Part shown: positions 28,001 through 34,953 of the stretch, piece after piece
Layout of the letters: every line of letters begins with the position of its first letter
Position numbering within the stretch: position 1 is the stretch's first letter
Assembly (NCBI GenBank): GCA_024695145.1
Contig: JAILIS010000025.1
Span: forward strand, 124,001-188,000
DNA from: Lachnospiraceae bacterium
GTDB taxonomy: Bacteria > Bacillota > Clostridia > Lachnospirales > Lachnospiraceae
Direction of reading: 5' to 3'
DNA length: 64,000 nt
Made by a program: the position numbers and the translations under genes
Notes under the pieces: generated by a model
Seen by the model: only the letters and a program-made list of their open reading frames with translations
What the model was told of the DNA's origin: nothing
Databases searched by the model: none

Positions 28001-28625
28001 CAAGAGATTTCCCACACGCGGAAGTGCTTATGCCGATATTCCCGGGGACGACGGTAAATATCAGCTGAACATTTCCGAGGATGATTCACAAAAGGATAAG
28101 CTTGAAAAGGCGATGTATCACAGCACCGGTTCTTATCCGCAGGGTGATTTTGTGCCACTGTCCGTGGACATGTATGACAGAACGGGAACCGTTCCGATAC
28201 ATAAGCTCGGCAACTCCAAAATGGAAGTGACCATGCCGCTTCCTTCGGGGATGGAAAATGATGAAGGTATCGGCGTTGCCTGTCTTGACGACAACGGAAG
28301 CTTCACCCCGCTTGCAAGCGAGGTAAGTGATACCCCGGAAGGCCGAAACATAAGCTTTGTCACCGGACACTGCAGCCCATATGTGATCTATTCAAGAGGG
28401 CGAAAGAGTGTGACTGCCGTTGATGAGAACGGAAATCCGATAGAGACGTTTGACGACACATCCGCCGCAGCGTCTGATTTTGCCATGAGCGGTACATGGC
28501 AGACACTGAACAAAAAGGTATACGGAGATATTTCCGCTAAATGGATAATAATATTTATACTTCTGTGTGCCGCCGGTATACTCTTTTTGTACAGGCCGGC
28601 AAAAAAGTCAAAGAAGAGAGGTTGA
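25026..28625 (+). CDS. Second BspA-like leucine-rich-repeat surface protein, membrane anchored
   Basis: This 1199-residue protein starts four bases after the first LRR gene. It has a signal peptide (RRVIAILLCATALILAVIPA) and LRR_5 repeats at about 55-280 and 578-795 (for example SVSLPAGITDIGEFAFARSG). Between them is an Ala/Gly/Thr/Ser linker (about 338-400, with units like AGDTSA) that is probably extended. The C-terminal domain ends HCSPYVIYSRG, which matches the end of the domain in the upstream protein. The final helix AKWIIIFILLCAAGILFLY is followed by a basic tail (KKSKKRG), but no PxTG-like motif precedes it. It is therefore probably membrane-held rather than sortase-linked. The pair is likely co-transcribed. 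Confidence 0.87.
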   Translation: MGKIIRRVIAILLCATALILAVIPAKEAEATSTHGEYEYDGATVAKYLGSDYEVAIPAWVNRVGKEAFEGNDKMTKLIIPDNVTTVDFGAFSNCSNLQTVQMSESVRTLGSSAFSGCTNLYSISVPAKVRTIGSGTFAGCPSLSDVPVSPLNENYTSYDGVIYTSDGSKLVQYLAGRPSTTYEMPVSVREIEEYAFWGANNLSKLSVTYGIKAIPEYAFANCKGLQHVTLPRSVQSIFAYAFEACDSLSYINIPDTVGYIDNRAFANTRGAILRFLDANGNVVKSVNSDDVENYGSGTSGGAYVSEPDYSEAMQYNTPAPEEVTIVGSTGNAVPSGDTVTTADGSAAGNTAAGDGLATGDAASAAGDTSAPGSASTAGDTSAASDGAAAGNTPAFDPTNVTPLDEGDTPDNGASSAAGTDGTAGAKPYGNAKIDPGGSTLQTPGNVSVVSPDGTVNSGVNALSDMNAAGEGTVAPEGGTEPGGIYNNGYYKASDSGSPPWNTQIASRDFEDNMTENDLGGGVVLNGSAVLRMSSDIPVRGFNLGDAEYEDEFGNTAGNLTRKPDSDVIDDVYASYNGSAPEVKAPAGVTKIGDRAFYGNENVGSVSLPAGITDIGEFAFARSGLSGITLPEGTKNIDYAAFYMCPNLTDVGIPQSVEHVALGTFDGTPFLENWKQGGDTDYLVAGDGVLLAYKGDEKKVIVPEGIKHIGPAAFAGNSNLEGVIIPGTVTDIGEEAFNECPNLRELILNEGVRDIEDRAFKNSDLRAVSIPDSVENIGLSAFDNGGKLTTVIFNGDTAPSVSYDKSATRLSAKDLRTNAFEGVSNAIVSNKCDLNSGTMFDPQYYGFAGQVYTIDSNEDKSLILERSLTEPDINGNVIINQNVNVAGQQYTVGHVKSDAFDSYRNWSKYYDNKPTNVIVNGEQSDELVSLLDSVSADVLGSAESEDTEAAQTGSFDAGQDNTEESADTPAEETPLPGEDEEGNKSNITVSVNGKRFPTRGSAYADIPGDDGKYQLNISEDDSQKDKLEKAMYHSTGSYPQGDFVPLSVDMYDRTGTVPIHKLGNSKMEVTMPLPSGMENDEGIGVACLDDNGSFTPLASEVSDTPEGRNISFVTGHCSPYVIYSRGRKSVTAVDENGNPIETFDDTSAAASDFAMSGTWQTLNKKVYGDISAKWIIIFILLCAAGILFLYRPAKKSKKRG

Positions 28626-28631
28626 CATAAC

Positions 28632-29843
28632 ATGGAAAAGATTCAGATGAAAACGCCGCTTGTAGAGATGGACGGAGATGAGATGACCAGAGTGCTCTGG
28701 CAGATGATCAAAGACGAACTGCTGCTCCCGTTTATCGATCTTAAGTGCGAGTATTACGATCTCGGTCTAAAAAAGCGAAACGAGACGGATGATCAGATAA
28801 CTGTTGATTCCGCCAATGCGACACTCAAATACGGTGTTGCGGTAAAATGTGCGACCATCACGCCGAACGCCGCACGCGTGAAGGAATATGATCTGAAGAA
28901 GATGTACAAGAGCCCCAACGGGACGATACGTGCAATACTTAACGGTACCGTATTTCGTACACCCATCATTGTAAAAGGGATCACGCCCTGTGTTAAGAAC
29001 TGGAAAGAGCCCATTACGATAGCCAGACACGCATACGGTGATGTCTATCAGAATGTTGAGGAAGTGCTTTCAAAAGGCGATAAAGCCGAACTTGTCATAA
29101 CAAGAAGTGACGGCAGCCGCGAGGTAAAGTTGATACATGATTTTGCCAAGGGAGAGGGTATAGTACAGTCGGTTCATAACGTTGACGCATCCATAGAAAG
29201 CTTTGCCAGGAGCTGCTTCAACTACGCACTCGACCAGAAAAAGGATCTCTGGTTCGGAGCAAAAGATACTATCAGTAAACAGTATGATCACCGGTTCAAA
29301 GATATATTCAATGATATATTTGAAAGTGAGTACAGGGATAAGTTCGCAGATGCCGGTATAGAATACTTCTATTCCCTTATCGATGATATCGTTGCCCGCA
29401 TCATGAAGTCCAAGGGCGGTATGATCTGGGCGTGTAAAAATTATGACGGAGACGTCATGTCGGATATGATCAGTTCGGCGTTCGGATCTCTTGCGATGAT
29501 GACATCGGTTCTCGTATCACCTTCGGGAGTGTACGAATATGAGGCGGCACACGGTACGGTACAGAGGCATTATTACAAACATCTTAAAGGTGAAGAGACA
29601 AGTACCAATTCCGTCGCGACCATATTCGCATGGACAGGCGCACTTCGTAAGCGCGGAGAACTTGATGACATACCCGAACTTGTGAAGTTTGCGAACAAGC
29701 TTGAACTTGCGACGACGCTTACGATCGAGGAAGGAAAGATGACAAGGGATCTTGCCATGATCACTTTACTTACGGAAACGGTAACGCTCTCATCTCTTGA
29801 TTTTATAAAAGCGGTACGTAAATGCCTGGAAAACCTGATATGA
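28632..29843 (+). CDS. icd: Isocitrate dehydrogenase (NADP+)
   Basis: This 403-residue enzyme oxidises isocitrate to 2-oxoglutarate and CO2. Motifs are EMDGDEMTRVLWQ, the substrate-binding loop SPNGTIRAILNGTVFR and YEAAHGTVQRHY near the cofactor site. These belong to the homodimeric NADP-IDH subfamily found in eukaryotes and many anaerobic Bacillota, rather than the E. coli type. NADP+ preference is inferred from that subfamily. The gene follows the second LRR gene by six bases, but that gene is probably functionally unrelated. Its last 22 bases overlap rex. Confidence 0.93.
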   Translation: MEKIQMKTPLVEMDGDEMTRVLWQMIKDELLLPFIDLKCEYYDLGLKKRNETDDQITVDSANATLKYGVAVKCATITPNAARVKEYDLKKMYKSPNGTIRAILNGTVFRTPIIVKGITPCVKNWKEPITIARHAYGDVYQNVEEVLSKGDKAELVITRSDGSREVKLIHDFAKGEGIVQSVHNVDASIESFARSCFNYALDQKKDLWFGAKDTISKQYDHRFKDIFNDIFESEYRDKFADAGIEYFYSLIDDIVARIMKSKGGMIWACKNYDGDVMSDMISSAFGSLAMMTSVLVSPSGVYEYEAAHGTVQRHYYKHLKGEETSTNSVATIFAWTGALRKRGELDDIPELVKFANKLELATTLTIEEGKMTRDLAMITLLTETVTLSSLDFIKAVRKCLENLI

Positions 29844-30466
29844 TGTCCATCAATATTTCGCCTGCCGTTATCAAGAGACTGCCGAGATATTACAGATATC
29901 TCGGTGAATTAAAAGATGAGGGCGTGATGCGCATAAGTTCGAGAAAACTGTCGGAGATGATGCACGTAACCGCATCGCAGATCCGTCAGGATCTTAACCA
30001 TTTCGGAGGCTTCGGCCAGCAGGGATACGGCTATAACGTCAGGAATCTCTATGACGAAATAGGAAAAATACTCGGCCTTGATAAAGATCATAAACTTGTC
30101 GTGATAGGTGCAGGACATCTCGGTCAGGCACTTTCAAACTATGTAAATTTCGAAAGAAGAGGATTTCACATACTCGGGATATTTGATAAAGATCCTCTGC
30201 TTATCGGAAAGAAGATAAGGGATGTTACGGTTTCTCCGATGGAGAAACTTGAGGATTTTATCAGAATGAACGACATTGACATAGCCGTTCTGACCATTCC
30301 GAAAACAAGCGCGGTTGAGGTTGCGAAGACACTTGTTGACTGCAACATCAAGGCAATATGGAACTTTGCACATGTTGATCTGGCTGTACCGGATGATGTG
30401 ATAGTGGAAAATGTACATCTGTCGGAGAGCCTGATGACACTGTCGTATAATATCAGCAGGAGATAA
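29822..30466 (+). CDS. rex: Redox-sensing transcriptional repressor Rex
   Basis: This 214-residue repressor senses the NADH/NAD+ ratio. The N-terminal winged helix (SPAVIKRLPRYYRYLGEL, then HVTASQIRQDLNHFGGFGQQ) matches Rex closely. The Rossmann domain has VVIGAGHLGQALSNY and GIFDKDPLLIGKKI, and a C-terminal swapped helix follows. Starts at 29822, 29840 or 29843 are possible; all overlap or abut the icd stop, so coupling with icd is likely. Rex usually controls fermentation and NADH-consuming genes. No Rex box was identified in this window. Confidence 0.93.
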   Translation: MPGKPDMMSINISPAVIKRLPRYYRYLGELKDEGVMRISSRKLSEMMHVTASQIRQDLNHFGGFGQQGYGYNVRNLYDEIGKILGLDKDHKLVVIGAGHLGQALSNYVNFERRGFHILGIFDKDPLLIGKKIRDVTVSPMEKLEDFIRMNDIDIAVLTIPKTSAVEVAKTLVDCNIKAIWNFAHVDLAVPDDVIVENVHLSESLMTLSYNISRR

Positions 30467-30490
30467 AACAGCTCCTTTTTAAAACAGATT

Positions 30491-31177
30491 ATGAAAGACA
30501 GAGACAAATTTACAAATGCAATGCTGTCGGCCAAGATCCCGATACTGATCCTTGACAACAAATGGCACAGGATCTTCGGAAAGATGAATCCGACTGACGA
30601 GATCAAGCAATATGAAAACGAGCTTGCGGAGCTTATTAAGCGTCAAGGTAAGCTTGTGAACGAGAACAAGGATCTCAAGAAGATCAAGAGTGACCTGATG
30701 TCTGATATCGTGAGCAATATAGACGGAGTGGACTCAAGGGAATCGGACGAGGCGGTTGACAGGAAGCTCAATGACAACAAAAGACTGATCAATGACGTCA
30801 ATGAGAAGCTTGATAATAACGAGGAAGAACTTAAAGATCTGCCGCGTGAGATAGACGGGGTCAACAAAAAACTCATGCTTGCGACCATGGATCTGTGCTA
30901 TGAAAGACTACAGAGCAATACGACGCAGATCGAGGAGATCGCAGAGTGGGTCAAGGGTATAAGGGTCGAGCTGAAGAAAAATCTTGTAAAGAAGCAGGAT
31001 ATGGAACTGTACAATGCAGAACTGTATTCGTATATGCACGATATTTTCGGCCCGGTAGTCATGGAACTTTTTGACATGAAATATGTACCGACCATACATA
31101 AGGCTCCCGAATTGAAAAGCCCCGAACAGCTCAAGGAAAAGAAAGAAGAGAACAAAGAGGATCAAACGACAGATTAG
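30491..31177 (+). CDS. Coiled-coil protein of unknown function
   Basis: This 228-residue, highly charged soluble protein lies between rex and yebC. Residues 35-120 are rich in Lys, Glu, Asp and Asn with heptad-like spacing (DEIKQYENELAELIKRQ), predicting long coiled coils. A more ordered segment follows (YERLQSNTTQIEEIAEWVKG, and the FGPVVMELFDMKYVPTIH region near 180-200). The C-terminus is disordered and acidic/basic. The start at 30491 lacks a strong ribosome binding site. There is no signal peptide or membrane helix. I do not recognise the family. Confidence 0.7.
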   Translation: MKDRDKFTNAMLSAKIPILILDNKWHRIFGKMNPTDEIKQYENELAELIKRQGKLVNENKDLKKIKSDLMSDIVSNIDGVDSRESDEAVDRKLNDNKRLINDVNEKLDNNEEELKDLPREIDGVNKKLMLATMDLCYERLQSNTTQIEEIAEWVKGIRVELKKNLVKKQDMELYNAELYSYMHDIFGPVVMELFDMKYVPTIHKAPELKSPEQLKEKKEENKEDQTTD

Positions 31178-31180
31178 TTT

Positions 31181-31210
31181 TTGACTTCAATATGGTATGA
31201 ATGTTAAAAT
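31181..31210 (+). promoter_or_regulatory. Candidate sigma-A promoter for yebC
   Basis: TTGACT (31181-31186), 18-base spacer, TAAAAT (31205-31210), about 50 bases before the yebC start in an 82-base gap. Confidence 0.55.
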
Positions 31211-31259
31211 AACAATTTGGCAACACATAAACAAGATGAAGTAAAGGAGTATCCAGCAC

Positions 31260-31985
31260 ATGTCAGGACATTCGAAATTTGCAAACATAAAACACAAAAA
31301 GGAAAAAAATGATGCCGCAAAAGGCAAGATATTCACTATAATCGGGCGTGAGATAGCCGTAGCCGTCAAAGAGGGCGGCCCGGATCCGAACAACAATTTC
31401 AAGCTTGCGGCAGTGATAGCCAAAGCCAAGGCCAACAATATGCCCAATGATACGATCAATAACGGTATCAAAAAGGCGGCGGGAGACACCAACAGTGTCA
31501 ATTACAAGAATTATACCTACGAGGGTTACGGCCCGAACGGTATAGCGATCATAGTTGAAACGCTGACCGACAATGCCAACAGGACCGCTGCCAATGTCAG
31601 AAGTGCCTTTACAAAAGGCAACGGCAGTATCGGTGCACAGGGCTGCGTATCTTTCATGTTCGATAAAAAGGGACAGATCATCATAGACAAAGAGGAGTGC
31701 GATACCGATCCGGACGAGCTTATGATGATGGCACTCGATGCAGGGGCGGATGATTTCAGCGAAGAGGATGACAGCTTCGAGATACTCACACCTCCCGATG
31801 ATTGCGAAAAAGTGCGCAAAGCCCTTGAAGATGCGGGAATCTCAATGGTATCCGCAGAGGTTACGATGATCCCGCAGAACTATGTCAGCCTCACGGATGA
31901 GGATGCATTAAAGAATCTTAACCGCACACTCGATCTTCTCGATGAGGATGACGACGTACAGGCGGTATATACAAATCTGGAGTAG
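31260..31985 (+). CDS. YebC/PmpR family DNA-binding regulator
   Basis: This 241-residue protein opens with MSGHSKFANIKHKKEKNDAA, the near-invariant start of the YebC family. GYGPNGIAIIVETLTDN and SFMFDKKGQI are conserved internal blocks, and the length is typical. Members have been described as transcription regulators, and some as translation factors acting at polyproline or mitochondrial sites, so the role here is uncertain. The start follows AAAGGAGTATCC and a good promoter lies upstream. Confidence 0.92.
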   Translation: MSGHSKFANIKHKKEKNDAAKGKIFTIIGREIAVAVKEGGPDPNNNFKLAAVIAKAKANNMPNDTINNGIKKAAGDTNSVNYKNYTYEGYGPNGIAIIVETLTDNANRTAANVRSAFTKGNGSIGAQGCVSFMFDKKGQIIIDKEECDTDPDELMMMALDAGADDFSEEDDSFEILTPPDDCEKVRKALEDAGISMVSAEVTMIPQNYVSLTDEDALKNLNRTLDLLDEDDDVQAVYTNLE

Positions 31986-32028
31986 GCACTGAGGGGATTG
32001 CAAACGCAGTTTCCCGGAAAAGGGATGA

Positions 32029-34578
32029 ATGGAAAAACAAAAAGCTGATCCCATTTTAATGGCTGCTGCCGCTATAGCTCTTATCGCCACGGTGTATGTT
32101 TTCTACGTGACCGTGTTCGAACAGATAATCAGTCAGAATCAGGGTTATTTTTACGCCGTGATCTTCGGCTTCATCCTGTTGATACTGTTTCTCTTATGTA
32201 ATCTGTTCACAAAGCTGATAGCCATCTCGGGAGGCGGGCAGCGAAGTTCTTACCGTAGACTGGTGATCTTGATCGGACTGATCGTGATCGCGGGTCTGTT
32301 TTTGGTTACGAGAATGCGCTATTCAACGCTGCTGTCTCCGCAGGAATTCCCTGTATACAGGGGAGCCGTTGCCATGGCCGAGGGGATGTATTCGCAAAGC
32401 CTTGATCTCGTTGAGAGTGCATGTGCCAATCCGGGACAGTATCTGTATTCGTTTATCCTTTCGATCATATTCAGGTTCACCGGACCCGGTGTTAAGCCTT
32501 TTTTATGGACCAATGCGTTCTTTATAGTTCTGTGCGGCTTTCTGACATATAAGATCGTCACAACGTTTACCAATCAGATGTGCGGTCTGTTCGCGGCGAT
32601 ATTGTGTGCTTTTGTGCCGTCACAGACTTTTGCGGTATACTCGTTCACCTCGGAACCCATGGTTGCCGCTATTTTTCTCGGGGCTGTCCTGGCTCTTATC
32701 TCTTTGTATTCATATAATAAACGTGTCAAGGAGATGGATGATTACGGTGATGAGGGCGACCGGAATCTCGCGGGGATCATATTTACGATCGTCGGCGCAC
32801 TTCTGATAGGACTGCTTCTGTTTGTCGAGCCTTTTATGATCATTCCGGTGATCCTTCTTGTTGTGGCTGCTTTCTTCGGCCGCAACGATAAGGCCCTGCA
32901 TATACTTCTTGCATTTGCCGCCGGTCTCGTTCTGTTTTTCCTGCTGTGCTTTGTCAAGTCTATTCATATGAATGTCGATTTCGGAAAAGTCATGAAAGGC
33001 GAGATATCGGCTTTTGATCCGATGACCGACTACAATTCGGGACAGGTATCGGAATTTGGAGATGTCTATCATTCGTTCAATGTGGAATTGTCATCAACCG
33101 ACAGAAACATAACTGGTAATTACGTGTTCATCACTGACGGAAGCGGAGCCGGAGCATATTCCGAGATGAGCGCCTCATGGGTAGTAGTGCTCAATCAGAT
33201 AATGTATATGTTTGTCCTTATGATGAGCATCAGCTGTATGATACTGGCGGTCAAGGAACAGAAAGATTATGTTGTCACGATCAGTATTCTCATCATCGGG
33301 GCGTTTCTCATGCTGTTTTTCCAGCAAAACCGGGACGATCAGCAGTTCCTGTTCATCACTGTGTTCATAATCGCTTCCTCCACGGGTATACATTACCTGT
33401 ATCTTGATCATCATCCGGAGCTTAAAGTCAGCATCAATGCACTTGATGCCCTTGAGAAGACGGGCCGCAAGGAGATGGCGGCGGCGACCAGATCAAATCT
33501 CATCAATGCCGCACAGATGACGGAGGCTGATTTTGTACGGCGTGCCAAAGCTCTGATCTTCGTCGGAAATGATGAAGATCTGTACATGCAGATCAAGAAT
33601 CAGGAGCATGAGATGTCCGGCAAAGGATACAAACGTCCGGAAAGAGCGGCGCTTGAAGAGTCATTTGATGATTATGATGAGGATTTCTTCCTTGACAAAG
33701 AAGATGATGCGGGGGCTGTTTCGGTAACGACGGTCGCTCCCTCCGGTATCAGGCAGACGAGCGGAGGCGACGAATTGTACCAGCCCAATGCGGAGATGCA
33801 CGAAGCCGCAAATGATGCATATAACAATTCAAATATTCCCGCATGGAAGAGACCCGAGAAATTCGGCGATGATGAGATGTTTGACGAAGATGAGCCCGAT
33901 ATAGATAAGGCACATTCCGAATTCGACGGAAGAGATGCTCTTATGGCAAGCGAAGGCCTGACGACCGGCGATCCGGCTCCCGTTGTGGAAAAGATAAAGA
34001 GAAATACCAAGAGACTCGACATCAAGCCTTCGAAGGAAACTGCCGCTCCGGCAAAAGACAGTGTTTCGGATTCAGGATCCTTGCTTGATGAACACGAGGA
34101 AGAACTGCTGAAGAGAGCTATAGCTGATGCAGAAAAGATCAGTACGCCCATTGCGGAAGAAGAGACTATCGAGCCGGAAAATGTTAAATCGGGCAGATTT
34201 AAAAAAGAGAAGATAAAGAAGGAAAAGGTTAAGAAAGAGAAAACCCGGAAAGAAAAGAGCACCGGCCAGCTTCAGACTGTTGCGGCATCCTCAGGTACGG
34301 CTGCAGGCGGCAGAGCGGTCAGACGCATAAAGACAGTCGGCAGCAGCAGTGCTCAGACTGTGAGCATCCCCGCAGATGCGGCAGTAAAACATCCGGTAAA
34401 CACATCAGTACCTGTGTCAGAAGAACCCGCTCCTTCACAGCCGTTGCCTAATCCGCTTCCGGTACCGAAAAAGAAGGCTCACAAGGCTATGGATTATGAT
34501 CAGAAGCCCAAAGCAAAGAATGAAGATGACTGGGATTTTGATTATGACACGGGTGCAGACGACGACTGGGATGTATGA
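32029..34578 (+). CDS. Polytopic membrane protein with long charged cytoplasmic tail
   Basis: This 849-residue protein has about ten to twelve hydrophobic helices in the first 460 residues, including a large hydrophilic loop near residues 95-135 and another near 310-385. The topology resembles GT-C type glycosyltransferases (PMT/ArnT-like), but I cannot point to their catalytic acidic motif. Residues 470-849 are hydrophilic and probably disordered. They alternate acidic blocks (FDDYDEDFFLDKEDD) with a KKEK/KEK repeat near 725-745, and end in DDWDFDYDTGADDDWDV. The gene follows yebC by 43 bases. Function is unknown; the GT-C idea is weak. Confidence 0.7.
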   Translation: MEKQKADPILMAAAAIALIATVYVFYVTVFEQIISQNQGYFYAVIFGFILLILFLLCNLFTKLIAISGGGQRSSYRRLVILIGLIVIAGLFLVTRMRYSTLLSPQEFPVYRGAVAMAEGMYSQSLDLVESACANPGQYLYSFILSIIFRFTGPGVKPFLWTNAFFIVLCGFLTYKIVTTFTNQMCGLFAAILCAFVPSQTFAVYSFTSEPMVAAIFLGAVLALISLYSYNKRVKEMDDYGDEGDRNLAGIIFTIVGALLIGLLLFVEPFMIIPVILLVVAAFFGRNDKALHILLAFAAGLVLFFLLCFVKSIHMNVDFGKVMKGEISAFDPMTDYNSGQVSEFGDVYHSFNVELSSTDRNITGNYVFITDGSGAGAYSEMSASWVVVLNQIMYMFVLMMSISCMILAVKEQKDYVVTISILIIGAFLMLFFQQNRDDQQFLFITVFIIASSTGIHYLYLDHHPELKVSINALDALEKTGRKEMAAATRSNLINAAQMTEADFVRRAKALIFVGNDEDLYMQIKNQEHEMSGKGYKRPERAALEESFDDYDEDFFLDKEDDAGAVSVTTVAPSGIRQTSGGDELYQPNAEMHEAANDAYNNSNIPAWKRPEKFGDDEMFDEDEPDIDKAHSEFDGRDALMASEGLTTGDPAPVVEKIKRNTKRLDIKPSKETAAPAKDSVSDSGSLLDEHEEELLKRAIADAEKISTPIAEEETIEPENVKSGRFKKEKIKKEKVKKEKTRKEKSTGQLQTVAASSGTAAGGRAVRRIKTVGSSSAQTVSIPADAAVKHPVNTSVPVSEEPAPSQPLPNPLPVPKKKAHKAMDYDQKPKAKNEDDWDFDYDTGADDDWDV

Positions 34579-34580
34579 TA

Positions 34581-34592
34581 CGGATGCATCCG
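34581..34592. repeat. 12-bp palindrome just after the membrane-protein gene
   Basis: CGGATGCATCCG is a perfect palindrome starting three bases after the stop. There is no T-run, so it is not a convincing terminator. Confidence 0.35.
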
Positions 34593-34636
34593 ATGAATTG
34601 TTTGACAATGCCGGGATGATAAAATATAATACGTTA

Positions 34637-34705
34637 GGACGCTCGTCAAATAGGAGTGTCGCGCCATGCAATCGGACGCTCGTCAATTTAAAAGGTGTGT
34701 CGCGC
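34637..34705. repeat. Tandem 37-base-spaced direct repeat
   Basis: GGACGCTCGTCAA occurs at 34637-34649 and again at 34674-34686. Each copy is followed by GTGTCGCGC, at 34656-34664 and 34697-34705. In both units GACGC can pair with GTGTC using a G-T pair, so each unit may fold as a hairpin. Confidence 0.6.
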
Positions 34706-34712
34706 ATATAAA

Positions 34713-34768
34713 ATTCCGCTTCGCGGAATGGCGCTCCACGTGTAGGCAGGGTCCCACCGCTTCGCGGT
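34713..34768. repeat. Two TTC-loop hairpins before tRNA-Thr
   Basis: ATTCCGC-TTC-GCGGAAT (34713-34729) and ACCGC-TTC-GCGGT (34756-34768) are perfect short hairpins sharing the core CCGCTTCGCGG. They resemble the small palindromic units that are dispersed in some bacterial genomes. Neither has a downstream T-run. Confidence 0.55.
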
Positions 34769-34785
34769 CCCCCCTACCAACATAT

Positions 34786-34858
<73 letters not shown>

Positions 34859-34867
34859 TTAATAAAG

Positions 34868-34884
34868 GGAACAATAGATGTTCC
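34868..34884 (+). other. Small hairpin downstream of tRNA-Thr
   Basis: GGAACA (34868-34873) pairs with TGTTCC (34879-34884) around a five-base loop. It could be a 3-prime processing or transcript-end structure. Confidence 0.35.
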
Positions 34885-34896
34885 TGTGATGAAATA

Positions 34897-34920
34897 AGGG
34901 GCAGTAGCTGCCCCTATTTT
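34897..34920 (+). terminator. Intrinsic terminator after tRNA-Thr
   Basis: AGGGGCAG (34897-34904) and CTGCCCCT (34908-34915) form an 8-bp GC-rich stem with a three-base loop, followed by ATTTT. It ends the tRNA transcript 34 bases before argH. Confidence 0.8.
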
Positions 34921-34953
34921 AATAATCTTAATGTTCATAACGGGAGATATGAC

